Below, piece after piece: positions 45,680 through 54,924 of a stretch of 58,640 nt of DNA (position 1 is its first letter; the number at the start of each line of letters is the position of its first letter). The position numbers were made by a program, and so were the translations under genes. The DNA is from an uncultured Clostridia bacterium. GTDB lineage: Bacteria > Bacillota > Clostridia > TANB77 > CAG-508. The notes beneath the pieces were generated by a model. That model ran no database searches, was not told where the DNA came from, and worked only from the letters and a program-made list of their open reading frames with translations. The stretch lies in assembly GCA_948805675.1 (NCBI GenBank), contig CAQIBN010000010.1:1-58640 (forward strand), given 5' to 3'.

Positions 45680-46861
45680 ATGGACACAATAGTATTAAAA
45701 TTTGGAGGAAGTTCAGTAGCAGATAATATAAAGTTAAACATAGTAGCAGATAAAATAATTGATTTATACAATAAGAATAATAATATAGTAGTTGTAGTTT
45801 CGGCACAGGGAAAAACAACAGATAATTTATTAAAAGAAGCTTATGAACTATCTTCAATACCAAATGATAGAGAATTAGATGTTCTTCTAAGTACAGGAGA
45901 ACAAATATCAATATCAAAACTTAGTATATTACTAAACAGATTAGGATATGAAGCTATTTCATTAACAGGATGGCAAGCTGGTATTTATACAAACAATACA
46001 AATCAAAATGCAGTTATTGAAAATATAGATACTAAGAGAATTTTTGAGGAATTAGACAAAAGAAAAATTGTTATTATAGCTGGATTTCAAGGTGTAAATG
46101 AGAAACTAGATATTACTACTTTTGGTAGAGGTGGGTCTGATACCACAGCAGTATCAGTAGCTGCAGCATTAAATGCAAAGCATTGTTACATTTTTTCAGA
46201 TGTTGATGGTGTTTATACAACAGATCCAAATAAAGTAACAATCGCAAAAAAATTAGAAACTTTATCATATGTAGAAATGTTAGATATTGCAAATGAAGGA
46301 GCAAAAGTTCTACATAACAGATGTGTAGAAGTAGGAGAAAAATTTAAAATACCAATAATTACAAAATCTACATTTAATAATAAACCTGGAACTATAATAC
46401 AAGAAAAAATAGAAGATACAAAAGTTAAAAGTATTGTAAAAAATGATGATATAATATTAGTAAATTTAAAATATGAAAATTATTCTATAAAACTATTTAA
46501 CCAAGTTTATACATGTTTATTAGATAATGGAATAATACCAATAAGTTTTAGTAATAGTAGTATTCATAGTTTAGATATAAGTTTTACTATGAAATCTGTA
46601 TATCTAAATAAATTTCAAAATATATTAGAAACAGATTTTAAAATGTTTAATTCTACATTTTCTAATATAACAAGAATGGCAATAGTAGGTCATGGAATAA
46701 TGAATGATGATAAAATTTTAAGAGAAGCAATGGAAATATTAAAATTAAACGAATTAGAACCTATGAATATAGAAACAAATGAATCTAAAATAACATTAAC
46801 ATTTAAAGAAAAAATCAGTAATTCTATTTTAGAACAATTGCACATACAATTAATAAAATAA
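45680..46861 (+). CDS. lysC: Aspartate kinase
   Basis: Catalyses the first step of the aspartate family pathway (lysine, threonine, methionine, diaminopimelate). A 393-residue protein: N-terminal kinase domain with VLKFGGSSVAD, VVVSAQGKTTD, GFQGVNEKLDITTFGRGGSD and FSDVDGVYTTDPN, then a pair of ACT regulatory domains (about 255-393) for feedback by end products. ATG 45680 with GAAGGTG upstream is preferred to an in-frame GTG at 45671. It stands alone. Confidence 0.95.
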   Translation: MDTIVLKFGGSSVADNIKLNIVADKIIDLYNKNNNIVVVVSAQGKTTDNLLKEAYELSSIPNDRELDVLLSTGEQISISKLSILLNRLGYEAISLTGWQAGIYTNNTNQNAVIENIDTKRIFEELDKRKIVIIAGFQGVNEKLDITTFGRGGSDTTAVSVAAALNAKHCYIFSDVDGVYTTDPNKVTIAKKLETLSYVEMLDIANEGAKVLHNRCVEVGEKFKIPIITKSTFNNKPGTIIQEKIEDTKVKSIVKNDDIILVNLKYENYSIKLFNQVYTCLLDNGIIPISFSNSSIHSLDISFTMKSVYLNKFQNILETDFKMFNSTFSNITRMAIVGHGIMNDDKILREAMEILKLNELEPMNIETNESKITLTFKEKISNSILEQLHIQLIK

Positions 46862-46865
46862 AAAT

Positions 46866-46946
46866 TCGCCAATTGAATTCATTTCTATTGCTGGTTTAAC
46901 ACTTTGTGTGATTGAATTTATTGCAAAAAATATTTCAAAAAAATAA
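46866..46946 (+). pseudogene. Fragment related to the membrane protein gene at 49823
   Basis: FISIAGLTLCVIEFIAKNISKK and a stop closely match FVSIVGLTICIIEFIAKNVLKK in the protein encoded at 49823-50122. Only this segment is left, directly after lysC, so it is a remnant of a duplicate. Confidence 0.65.
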
Positions 46947-46951
46947 GATAT

Positions 46952-47004
46952 AAGGACGTGGTATTTTAACAACTTTTAAAAAATTGTTAAAATACCACGT
47001 CCTT
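46952..47004. terminator. Perfect long hairpin after lysC
   Basis: AAGGACGTGGTATTTTAACAA pairs without mismatch over 21 bp with its complement (46984-47004) around an 11-base loop. Likely a terminator. Confidence 0.7.
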
Positions 47005-47097
47005 AATTGGCAAATTTTTATTAATTTTAGTTCTAAAATAGACAAACTCTGAATATATATATTTTAGGCTAGAAAATAAATTAAGGAGTGATTTAAA

Positions 47098-47394
47098 ATG
47101 GCTATAGATGAAAGAAAATCATTATCTTCGAATATAATGCAAAATATAGTTCTAGAAAACAGAGAAAAGCTAAGTATTTCTGGTGTTTTAGATGTACTTA
47201 GTTTTGATGACCAAATAGTAATATTAGAAACAGATTTAGGTTTATTAACAGTAAAAGGAGAAAACCTTAAAATAAATAAACTTAGTATAGATACAGAAGA
47301 AGTAATAGTTGAAGGTGAAATATATAATTTAGGATATAGTGAAAAAGATACAGATAAAAAAGGAACAGGATTTCTAAATAAGATTTTTAAATAA
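47098..47394 (+). CDS. yabP: Sporulation protein YabP
   Basis: A 98-residue member of the YabP/YqfC family, needed in Bacillus for spore cortex formation. Typical features are NIVLENREKLSISGVLDVLS near the start and LGLLTVKGENLKINKLS in the middle, giving a short beta-rich protein. AAGGAGTGA precedes the ATG. It is followed 17 bases later by yabQ and then divIC, the usual clostridial and Bacillus order. This is good evidence for a spore former. Confidence 0.92.
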   Translation: MAIDERKSLSSNIMQNIVLENREKLSISGVLDVLSFDDQIVILETDLGLLTVKGENLKINKLSIDTEEVIVEGEIYNLGYSEKDTDKKGTGFLNKIFK

Positions 47395-47411
47395 AAAGTA
47401 GGTGTTTTTAA

Positions 47412-47942
47412 ATGGAGAATTCTATAAATCAGTTATATACATTATTTGTATTTATAATAAGTGGAAGTATAATTGGAATTCTATTTGATTTATTTAGAAT
47501 CTTGAGAAAGTCATTTAAAACTCCTGATATTATAACATATATAGAAGACACTTTATTTTGGATAATAACAGGATTATTTCTACTATATATAATTTTTACA
47601 TATAGTTATGGAGAAATACGTATTTATATGTTTATTAGTTTAATAATTGGTCTTATTATATATTTCTTTACAATAAGTAAATATTTTATAGGTATAAATG
47701 TGAAAATAATAAATATATTAAAAATAAGTATATCAAAAATATTATATATATTATTTTATCCTATAAGAATAATAATAAATATTTTACAAAAAACTATTTT
47801 AAAACCTTTTTCGTTTATTACTATAAATATTCGCAAAGTTAGCTCTAAAATTTTGAAAAATTTGACAAAATCGATAAAAGGTGTTAATATATCAAAGAAA
47901 AATAGAAAAAATTTAAAACAAAAGAAGGATTTTCCTATATAA
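47412..47942 (+). CDS. yabQ: Sporulation protein YabQ
   Basis: A 176-residue polytopic membrane protein: helices at about 7-28, 46-64 and 73-95, with FDLFRILRKSFKTPD between the first two, a YabQ hallmark, then a basic amphipathic C-terminal half. In Bacillus YabQ sits in the outer forespore membrane and is needed for cortex synthesis. It lies between yabP and a DivIC-like gene as in other spore formers. Confidence 0.9.
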   Translation: MENSINQLYTLFVFIISGSIIGILFDLFRILRKSFKTPDIITYIEDTLFWIITGLFLLYIIFTYSYGEIRIYMFISLIIGLIIYFFTISKYFIGINVKIINILKISISKILYILFYPIRIIINILQKTILKPFSFITINIRKVSSKILKNLTKSIKGVNISKKNRKNLKQKKDFPI

Positions 47943-47998
47943 TGTAGAAAAATATTAGTAAGATATTATTAATATTTAAATGGAGAGAAGCTTTACAT

Positions 47999-48274
47999 AT
48001 GAAGAAATTTAAAAAACCATATAAAAAAGTGTTTATATTATGTATAAGTATATATGTTATATATACACTTATATCACAACAAAAAACATTAAATTTATAT
48101 AAAAAAGAAGAACAAACTTATGCAAAACAAATTCAGCAAGAACAAAAAAATAAAGAAGAGCTTAATCAAGTCAAAGAAAATGTTGATTCAACCGAATATA
48201 TTGAAAATGTAGCAAGAGAAAAACTAGGAATGTATTTACCAAACGAAAGAATTTTTTATGATATTGGTAATTAA
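47999..48274 (+). CDS. divIC: Septum formation initiator, DivIC/FtsB family
   Basis: A 91-residue bitopic protein: short basic N-terminus, one helix (about 11-25), a coiled coil (about 30-65) and the family's C-terminal ENVAREKLGMYLPNERIFYD. DivIC pairs with FtsL and DivIB in the division complex. Its place behind yabP-yabQ supports the assignment. A terminator follows. Confidence 0.9.
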   Translation: MKKFKKPYKKVFILCISIYVIYTLISQQKTLNLYKKEEQTYAKQIQQEQKNKEELNQVKENVDSTEYIENVAREKLGMYLPNERIFYDIGN

Positions 48275-48283
48275 ATAAATTAC

Positions 48284-48305
48284 AAGAGGCTTCAACTAGC
48301 CTCTT
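48284..48305 (+). terminator. Terminator of the yabP-yabQ-divIC unit
   Basis: AAGAGGCT and AGCCTCTT form an 8-bp GC-containing stem around TCAACT, followed after a few bases by a T-rich tract. Confidence 0.75.
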
Positions 48306-48394
48306 GATTTAGAAATTTTTTCTATTCATTTATTTCTTAAAATTTTCCAAAAATATTATAATAAAAATTAAATAATTATAAAGGGGGTCTATTT

Positions 48395-49717
48395 ATGGAT
48401 TTTGAAAAGTGTACATTAGTAGAATTACGTCAATTAGCAAAAGAAAAAGGAATTAAAAATGTATCAAAATTAAAAAAAGAAGAATTAATAGAAATACTAT
48501 CTAATTCATCAGAAAAGAATGAGTCAAACATACATGAGAAAAAGGAAAATAATAAAACATATGAACAATCTAGTGGTTATAAAATAACAAATGAAGATGA
48601 TGAAATAGTAGAGGGGATATTGGAAGTACTACCAGATGGATATGGTTTTTTAAGAGGAGAAAATTATTTATCAAGTCCTAAAGATGTTTATATTTCACCT
48701 GTACAAATAAAACGTTTCAGATTAGATAAAGGTGATAAAATAAAAGGAATTGCAAGAATGCCAAAAGAAGGTGAAAAATTTCCAGCTTTAATATTTGTAG
48801 GAGAAGTAAATGGACAAGCACCAGAAATGGCATATAGAAGAGTTAAGTTCGATAATTTGATTCCTATATATCCAAATGAAAGATTAAAATTAGAAACAAA
48901 AAAAACAGAATATGCAACAAGAATAATAGATTTAATGTGTCCTATTGGAAAAGGTCAAAGAGGAATGATTGTAGCACCTCCAAAAGTAGGTAAAACAACA
49001 CTTTTAAAGAAAATAGCAAATAGCATTACAGATAATAATCCTGAAGTAGAACTAATAGTATTATTAATAGATGAACGTCCAGAAGAAGTAACAGATATGA
49101 AACGTTCTATTAAAGGTGATGTAATATATTCAACTTTTGATGAATTACCAGAACATCATGTAAAAGTTGCTGAAATGGTATTAGAAAGAGCAAAAAGATT
49201 AACTGAACAAAATAAAGATGTTGTAATATTATTAGATAGTATTACAAGACTTGCAAGAGCTTATAATCTAGTTATACCATCATCTGGAAGAACTCTATCT
49301 GGTGGTTTCGACCCAGCTGCATTACATAAACCAAAAAAATTCTTTGGAGCAGCTAGAAATATTGAAAATGGAGGAAGTCTAACCATATTGGCCACAGCTT
49401 TAGTAGAAACAGGGAGTAGAATGGATGAAGTTATATTTGAAGAATTTAAAGGTACAGGAAATATGGAAGTAGTACTAGATAGAAAACTATCAGAAAAGAG
49501 AATATTCCCTGCTATAGATATAAATAGATCTGGAACAAGAAGAGAAGATTTATTACAAACATCAAAGGAATTAGAAACAGTTTATGCTTTAAGAAAAGCT
49601 ATGAATAGTAATCCTATAGCTGATGTAACAGAACAGTTAATAAGTCAAATGGTTACAACTGAAAATAATAATGAATTTATAAAAAAAATTGATTTATATT
49701 TAAGAAGATTTAAATAG
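48395..49717 (+). CDS. rho: Transcription termination factor Rho
   Basis: Hexameric RNA helicase that ends transcription. The 440-residue protein has the Rho N-terminal helical domain (CTLVELRQLAKEKGIKNVSK), a cold-shock-like RNA-binding domain (GILEVLPDGYGFLRG, about 74-140), and the ATPase with P-loop APPKVGKTT (194-202), LLIDERPEEVTDM, LLDSITRLARAYN and the R-loop. A short acidic insert (about 37-68) separates the first two domains. Strong AAAGGGGG site before ATG 48395. No CGG in frame. Confidence 0.97.
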   Translation: MDFEKCTLVELRQLAKEKGIKNVSKLKKEELIEILSNSSEKNESNIHEKKENNKTYEQSSGYKITNEDDEIVEGILEVLPDGYGFLRGENYLSSPKDVYISPVQIKRFRLDKGDKIKGIARMPKEGEKFPALIFVGEVNGQAPEMAYRRVKFDNLIPIYPNERLKLETKKTEYATRIIDLMCPIGKGQRGMIVAPPKVGKTTLLKKIANSITDNNPEVELIVLLIDERPEEVTDMKRSIKGDVIYSTFDELPEHHVKVAEMVLERAKRLTEQNKDVVILLDSITRLARAYNLVIPSSGRTLSGGFDPAALHKPKKFFGAARNIENGGSLTILATALVETGSRMDEVIFEEFKGTGNMEVVLDRKLSEKRIFPAIDINRSGTRREDLLQTSKELETVYALRKAMNSNPIADVTEQLISQMVTTENNNEFIKKIDLYLRRFK

Positions 49718-49822
49718 ATTTGCTAAAAATTAAAATTAGTAGTATAATAAATTATATGAAGTTACAATCCCTATGTAACTATTCAAGAAAAACTGTAAAT
49801 AGGAAAGGAGTGTTTTCATATT

Positions 49823-50122
49823 ATGAAAACATCAACAAAAAGAATTATTGTTCGGTTTATAGAGGCTATAAGTGTTATTGCAATTATTATATTTGGAATA
49901 AAAACACATATGTTTGATGGTAAAATTAATTCTAAATTATATGGATTTTTTGAATTTGTTTCTATTGTTGGTTTAACAATTTGTATAATTGAATTTATTG
50001 CAAAGAATGTTTTAAAAAAAGATGATGATGATGTCTATTTAAAGAATAGATATCAAATAGTTCAAAATAAACATAATAAACATAAAAATGAAATAGATAC
50101 TACTAATAAAAAATCTAAGTAA
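49823..50122 (+). CDS. Small two-helix membrane protein
   Basis: A 99-residue protein with helices at about 8-26 and 43-64 and a charged tail beginning KKDDDD. AAAGGAG is 13 bases before the ATG. Family not recognised; a fragment of a paralogue lies at 46866-46946. Codon 11 is CGG (49853-49855), and the zero frame continues naturally (IIVRFIEAISV). Skipping the C would stop two codons later, so CGG must be read as sense if this gene is real. Confidence 0.65.
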   Translation: MKTSTKRIIVRFIEAISVIAIIIFGIKTHMFDGKINSKLYGFFEFVSIVGLTICIIEFIAKNVLKKDDDDVYLKNRYQIVQNKHNKHKNEIDTTNKKSK

Positions 50123-50140
50123 AAATGCAAACTGGATATA

Positions 50141-50178
50141 AAAAAGCTGTCTAAATTAGGGAATAGGATGGCTTTTTT
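50141..50178 (+). terminator. Weak terminator
   Basis: AAAAAGC and GCTTTTTT arms with an imperfect stem, after the small membrane protein gene. Confidence 0.45.
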
Positions 50179-50221
50179 ATTTTTAAGTGGGTATAATTTA
50201 TGTGTATTTTTTATAACCAAC

Positions 50222-50248
50222 TTTGCACAAAATGAAAGTTTTGTGCAA
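50222..50248. repeat. TTTGCACAAAA hairpin
   Basis: TTTGCACAAAA and TTTTGTGCAAA flank GAAAG. Related sequence recurs near 50918 and 52998, next to the direct repeats. Confidence 0.55.
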
Positions 50249-50537
50249 ATAGGAGTAGGAATAAAATAATAGAACCTCCAATTTTGGTGTCCCCTTGCAT
50301 ATTTTTGCTATTCTTATGGTATAGCCATATTTAGCTAATATTTCTCTAATAATAAACTTATATTACTTTATTATAAAATCATCTTATAATTTATTCTTAT
50401 GTGTTATTATTTTCCTCTTATCTAATTTTCTACATGTATTTATATTTTAATTAATACAATTTAAATATGTTATATAAATTTTTATCTTTCTTTATAATAT
50501 TTCATATTCTTATATTTAATTTACTATTTTAGACATA
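50242..50537. repeat. Direct repeat of about 295 bases, copy 1
   Basis: Almost identical to 53002-53296 (for example GCTATTCTTATGGTATAGCC and the following AT-rich 250 bases). The repeat has no ORF. The pair flanks the RNA-ligase-like and ATPase genes. Confidence 0.85.
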
Positions 50538-50584
50538 TAACTTGTAATCTCAAATATAAAAATGGATTAAAATTGATTTTAACG

Positions 50585-50720
50585 CTTCGCTTCAAAATAG
50601 CGGTATTTTTCAAACAACAAACTATAAGTCTAAAAAATAAAAACGCCTTAAAATCGATTCTCGTGCGTCGATATTTTGAGACGTTTTCGGCTATAATACT
50701 GTTTGTTATATCAATAATTA
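50585..50720. other. Structured, less AT-rich noncoding segment
   Basis: AAAACGCCTTAAAATCGA pairs imperfectly with TCGATATTTTGAGACGTTTT (50640-50687), next to a smaller CGCT-AGCG hairpin. The base composition stands out from the flanks. It could be a structured RNA or the end of a mobile element; no known family was recognised. Confidence 0.4.
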
Positions 50721-51057
50721 TAAAGTTTTAGTATATAGATTAAATATTTCAGTAATACAATAAAACAATATATAAATTTTATATAAAATATTAAATGCTA
50801 AAACTATAACACTAAAATCTATAATTAGGATTCATAAATGAGTATTCAATATAAAAATATTTATAAATAATAATTCAGTATTGTTCGTTTTTTGAAATTG
50901 GATTTTAAAAATTAAACTTTGCACAAAATGAAAATTTAAAATTTCAAATACATTAATTTTTATAATTTCATTTATAATAACGATCATCACCGATATCATT
51001 CTAATCATTGAAAATAATCTATTCCCCTATTCCCCACTCATTTTTTTGTCACTATTT

Positions 51058-51627
51058 TTATTTCCATTTAAATCCAAAATCTGTTCTTTTAATTTTACAC
51101 ATCTCTCCATTATCTCGATAGAAAACAATTCCTTCAATATAATGATTAGTTAAATATACCTTTAAGCCCTCATATGTTCTTGGAACATTGTTTAATATTC
51201 GCTTACCATGTTTTTCTAATATATCTGTATCTAAATTATAAGGATTTCCTTGTTCATGGAATCCTATTAATTCATAAGTACCATCTTCCCATAAATCATT
51301 TTTATCAAATGCTTCATAATGATATTTATCAGAAGGATTATTTATATCACATAATAGCCAGTGTGGCCAATGTCCTGTAATAGAATCTTTTGCTGGTTGG
51401 CATGGAATAGCATTTGCTGGAAGTTTTCTTCCCTCTTTATAATCATATCTTCTGTATAACTTATTATCTTTTATCATACAACAAGTTCCATCTAATTTTT
51501 CTGTAGCATAGCCTTCACCATTTAGAACCCATTCACATCCTTCATGAACTTGATTTAAGCATTTTATAATTTCATGATTTTCAAACTGTCTTTCAAATAC
51601 GGTAGGCATTTTTTTCAATTTTATCAC
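51058..51627 (-). CDS. RNA-ligase-like nucleotidyltransferase
   Basis: A 189-residue protein with the covalent nucleotidyltransferase motifs: motif I ATEKLDGTCC (Lys44 as the likely AMP-attachment site), a middle YELIGFHEQ-like motif III, motif IV YIEGIVFY, and motif V CKIKRTDFG. It resembles the small RNA ligase/DUF5565 group and lacks any extra domain. It could seal or repair RNA ends, for example after a toxin nuclease; substrate unknown. It is followed on the same strand by empty DNA and preceded by an ATPase gene. Confidence 0.75.
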   Translation of the reverse strand: MIKLKKMPTVFERQFENHEIIKCLNQVHEGCEWVLNGEGYATEKLDGTCCMIKDNKLYRRYDYKEGRKLPANAIPCQPAKDSITGHWPHWLLCDINNPSDKYHYEAFDKNDLWEDGTYELIGFHEQGNPYNLDTDILEKHGKRILNNVPRTYEGLKVYLTNHYIEGIVFYRDNGEMCKIKRTDFGFKWK

Positions 51628-51645
51628 CTTCTTTAATTTTTCGTT

Positions 51646-52845
51646 TTAATTATTTAACCACGTAGCTATATCAATAATTTTTATCCCATCATAACTATAT
51701 TCTTCGTGTTTCGTCCTTGCTATTATTATTTTTGGATAAGCGTTTTTTATACTTAATAGTGGAGATATTTCTCTATTAAAAGTTTTTTCTTCTGATATAT
51801 TATCAGATACTTGAATGTAAATTTGTTCTCCTTGTTTCTTTGCAACAAAATCTATTTCCTTTTGATATAAAGTCCCTACATAAACTTCATAACCTCTTCT
51901 TAATAACTCTATTGCAACTATATTTTCATATATTCTACCATAGTCCATATTATTTGTTCCAAGCATAGCATATCGAAAAGATTGATCTGCTAGATAATAT
52001 TTATTTTGTGTACTAAGATATTTTTTTCCTTTTATATCAAATCTTTTTACTTTATAAAAAGCAAACGCATGGCATAAATAATCTATATAGTTATTAATAG
52101 TTTTATCTGTTATACTTACATTATTTGAGTTTAAAATTTTTGTGATATTATTAGCAGATGTTAGATTTGAAACATTATCCATTAAATAATCTGCTAAATT
52201 TTGAATAATATCTGTATTTCTTATTTTATATTTTTGTTTAATATCTCTTACTATTAAAGTATTAAATACATCTTTAATATATTGATTTTTTTCTTCTTGT
52301 GTTTTATATAAATAAGAGCCAGACATTCCACCCTCTAAAACATATTTGTCAAAAGCTTCTTGGATATCTGTATATTTATAATATTTTTGGTATTCTTTAA
52401 ATGAAAATGGATACACTTCAATTTTGAATGTTCTACCAGTAAATAATGTTGCTAAATCACTACTCATTAAAAAAGCATTTGAACCTGTTATATAAATATC
52501 AAATTTTTCTTCAGCATGAAATCCATTTATTGCTTTTTCAAATCCATCACACATTTGAACTTCATCTATTAATAAAAAATTTTCCATATTTTCTTTATAA
52601 TTATTTTCAACATATTCTATTAATTTATCATAGCTTTTTAATTGCTCAAATTTTGGTAAATTATAATTAATATGTATTATATTATTTTTTTCTACTGTTT
52701 TTATCACATATTCTTTAAATTGTTCTAATAATTTGGATTTTCCACTACGTCTTATTCCTGTAATAACTTTTATATCTGGAGTTCCAATTACATCTATTAT
52801 TTTATTTAAATATTGTTCTCTATTTATTAATTTCAAATAAATCAC
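51646..52845 (-). CDS. AAA ATPase with DUF4143
   Basis: A 399-residue ATPase of the large bacterial group with N-terminal AAA domain and C-terminal nuclease-like DUF4143: Walker A ITGIRRSGKSKLLEQF (about 28-43), Walker B NFLLIDEVQMCDGFE, sensor ITGSNAFL, then the DUF4143 part with NKYYLADQSFRYAMLG, YENIVAIELLRRGYEVYVG and EIDFVAKKQGEQIYIQV (a PD-ExK-like end). Role unknown, often in accessory regions. It ends 19 bases before the RNA-ligase-like gene on the same strand. Confidence 0.9.
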   Translation of the reverse strand: MIYLKLINREQYLNKIIDVIGTPDIKVITGIRRSGKSKLLEQFKEYVIKTVEKNNIIHINYNLPKFEQLKSYDKLIEYVENNYKENMENFLLIDEVQMCDGFEKAINGFHAEEKFDIYITGSNAFLMSSDLATLFTGRTFKIEVYPFSFKEYQKYYKYTDIQEAFDKYVLEGGMSGSYLYKTQEEKNQYIKDVFNTLIVRDIKQKYKIRNTDIIQNLADYLMDNVSNLTSANNITKILNSNNVSITDKTINNYIDYLCHAFAFYKVKRFDIKGKKYLSTQNKYYLADQSFRYAMLGTNNMDYGRIYENIVAIELLRRGYEVYVGTLYQKEIDFVAKKQGEQIYIQVSDNISEEKTFNREISPLLSIKNAYPKIIIARTKHEEYSYDGIKIIDIATWLNN

Positions 52846-53386
52846 CTCGATATCATTATAAATCTTCTATTCCGAAAAGTCAATTTTTTTTAATTTTTTC
52901 GGAATATTATGTATAAATAATCAAAAAAATAAAATATGTATAATTTTTAAATATTTTTATATATTGTATTTTACCTGAAAAAGTGGACTATTATCAAAGT
53001 TCTGCGCAAATAAGAGTAGGAATAAAAATATAAGACTGCCATTTTTGGTGTCTCCTTGCGTATTTTTGCTATTCTTATGGTATAGCCACATTTAGCTAAT
53101 ATTTCTCTAATAATAAACTTATATTACTTTATTATAAAATCATCTTATAATTTATTCTTATGTGTTATTATTTTCCTCTTATCTAATTTTCTACATGTAT
53201 TTATATTTTAATTAATACAATTTAAATATGTTATATAAATTTTTATCTTTCTTTATAATATTTCATATTCTTATATTTAATTTACTATTTTAGATATATA
53301 ATTTATTTATACAAAGATTTTCTATCTTAAATTGTTATTTAGTTTTTTAAATTTTTTATTTAACAACTATAATTATTGAAAATAGT
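52846..53386. other. Noncoding stretch with the second direct repeat
   Basis: About 540 bases without a gene, mostly the second copy of the 295-base repeat, then AT-rich DNA with ATTGAAAATAGTCTATTCCC near 53373 that echoes 51007. Confidence 0.5.
53002..53296. repeat. Direct repeat of about 295 bases, copy 2
   Basis: Second copy of 50242-50537 with few differences, same orientation. Recombination between the two would delete the ligase and ATPase genes. Confidence 0.85.
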
Positions 53387-54886
53387 CTATTCCCTACTGA
53401 TTTTTTCTATTAATATTTTCCTATATGAGCTATATTTTGATATTTGTTCTGCTCTATACGAAAATATTTTATATTCATTTCTACCATCAAATCTTATAGT
53501 CACTGATTTTGTATAATAATTTTCTGTTTGAGGTAAGAGTTCTGTTATTATTAAACTCGCTTTAGTTTGTTTTAAAGTTTCAAATGTAGTTATAAAACCA
53601 ATGCCACTCCCCCCTCTATTAGCATATGTTGTAACTGGTTCTATTCCTAATTTCATTAATGTATCTATTTCGAAATCAATACCTGTATCATAAATGCATA
53701 ATTCATATATATTATTTTTTATTCCAAGTATTGTAAGAATTTCTCTCTTCTTTGTACCAGTTAAATTAATAGAATTTATAGCATCTCTTAAGTGATCTCC
53801 AATTAATATTTCCAATTTATTCTTTGGTATAATATTATTAATTAATGGGTGAATATTTCCTATTATTTTTAATTTAAATTCAATATTATTTTTTCCACAC
53901 TCATTTTGCATGTATTTAAACATATTGTCAATTTCACAAATTCCTATTATTTCAAGTTCTGATAAGCTTTTAATTGTATTAAACTCTTCTGTATATTCTT
54001 CTGTTAATGATTTAATTATTTTTAGAATATTTTTATTAGTTAGCTCTTCTGTTATATTGTTATTAGTATTTATATTTTGTTTAACTAATAATTCCATAGC
54101 TTTTTGTCTATTATAAAATTCATGAGTTATTTTACTAACATTAAATCTTTCTCTATTTAAATTTTTTAGTTCTTTTTCTTTTTGAATTAATTCTTTTTGA
54201 GTTTCTTGCAATGTTTTTTCAAGCAGTTTTTGTTTGTAATACATTGTTAGTACTTTTTGAATTATAGTAATCATTATAATTCCTAAGATTATAAAAGTTA
54301 CTAACAAGTTTCTTCTTATTTCTTCTATTCCTTCAAAAATAGTTCCTAGAAGGCAAGCTATCAGTATTACTGCAATACTTATATTAATCACAATAATATC
54401 TGCAAAGTCATTACTTAATTTCTTAGATAAAAAGTCAAAACCATTTTTGAATCTTTTTATTTTAAAAAATGCATATAATAATTGTAGTAGTACCACTAAT
54501 ATTATAAATAGGTTTAAGTAATTGTTATTTATTCCTATTAACTTATATAAGGGAAATGTTATTATTACACTAGATACTAAACAAATTTCACAAATGGCAT
54601 AAGATACAATAGTTGTAACTACAGAATAACCTATTGGCTTTATTGTTATAATTCCTAAAATACTTCCATATAAAAGACACATTATTATAATTGATAAAAA
54701 TGAATTTATATAAAATTCTATATATGTACAAAGAATTGTTAAAATTATAGTAAATAATAAATTTGCAATTCTTATTTTCATATTGTTGTCCTTTATATTA
54801 GATATCCTATTGAACGAATAATACACATAAATATTTATTACAAATGATTTTATAAAATATATAATTATATCTGTTTGAAGCTTCAT
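53387..54886 (-). CDS. GHKL sensor kinase, AgrC-like
   Basis: A 499-residue protein: six or so membrane helices in the first 215 residues, a coiled coil, a phosphoacceptor-like SKITHEFYNRQKA (His255), and a GHKL ATPase domain with GDHLRDAIN as N box (Asp replaces the usual Asn), YDTGIDF, and RGGSGIGF. This is the AgrC layout, but no AgrB or AgrD is near. A short Trp-rich peptide ORF lies just upstream on the same strand, and a Spo0A-like regulator before that. A second copy begins at 58640 and runs to 57617. The N-box change could reduce ATP binding. Confidence 0.85.
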   Translation of the reverse strand: MKLQTDIIIYFIKSFVINIYVYYSFNRISNIKDNNMKIRIANLLFTIILTILCTYIEFYINSFLSIIIMCLLYGSILGIITIKPIGYSVVTTIVSYAICEICLVSSVIITFPLYKLIGINNNYLNLFIILVVLLQLLYAFFKIKRFKNGFDFLSKKLSNDFADIIVINISIAVILIACLLGTIFEGIEEIRRNLLVTFIILGIIMITIIQKVLTMYYKQKLLEKTLQETQKELIQKEKELKNLNRERFNVSKITHEFYNRQKAMELLVKQNINTNNNITEELTNKNILKIIKSLTEEYTEEFNTIKSLSELEIIGICEIDNMFKYMQNECGKNNIEFKLKIIGNIHPLINNIIPKNKLEILIGDHLRDAINSINLTGTKKREILTILGIKNNIYELCIYDTGIDFEIDTLMKLGIEPVTTYANRGGSGIGFITTFETLKQTKASLIITELLPQTENYYTKSVTIRFDGRNEYKIFSYRAEQISKYSSYRKILIEKISRE

Positions 54887-54924
54887 GATATCTTCCTTTC
54901 ATACAATATAATTATATATAAAAA

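Larger units (their letters stand above)
50179..51057. other. Long noncoding stretch with repeats
   Basis: No supported gene in about 880 bases. It holds a perfect GCACAAAA hairpin (50222-50248), the first copy of the 295-base direct repeat, a less AT-rich structured segment (50585-50720), and a second partial GCACAAAA motif near 50920. Confidence 0.5.

Noticed and set aside
49720..49917. ORF overlapping the start of the small membrane protein gene
   Set aside because: It has no ribosome binding site of its own and covers the good site of the gene at 49823; its composition is that of a shadow frame.
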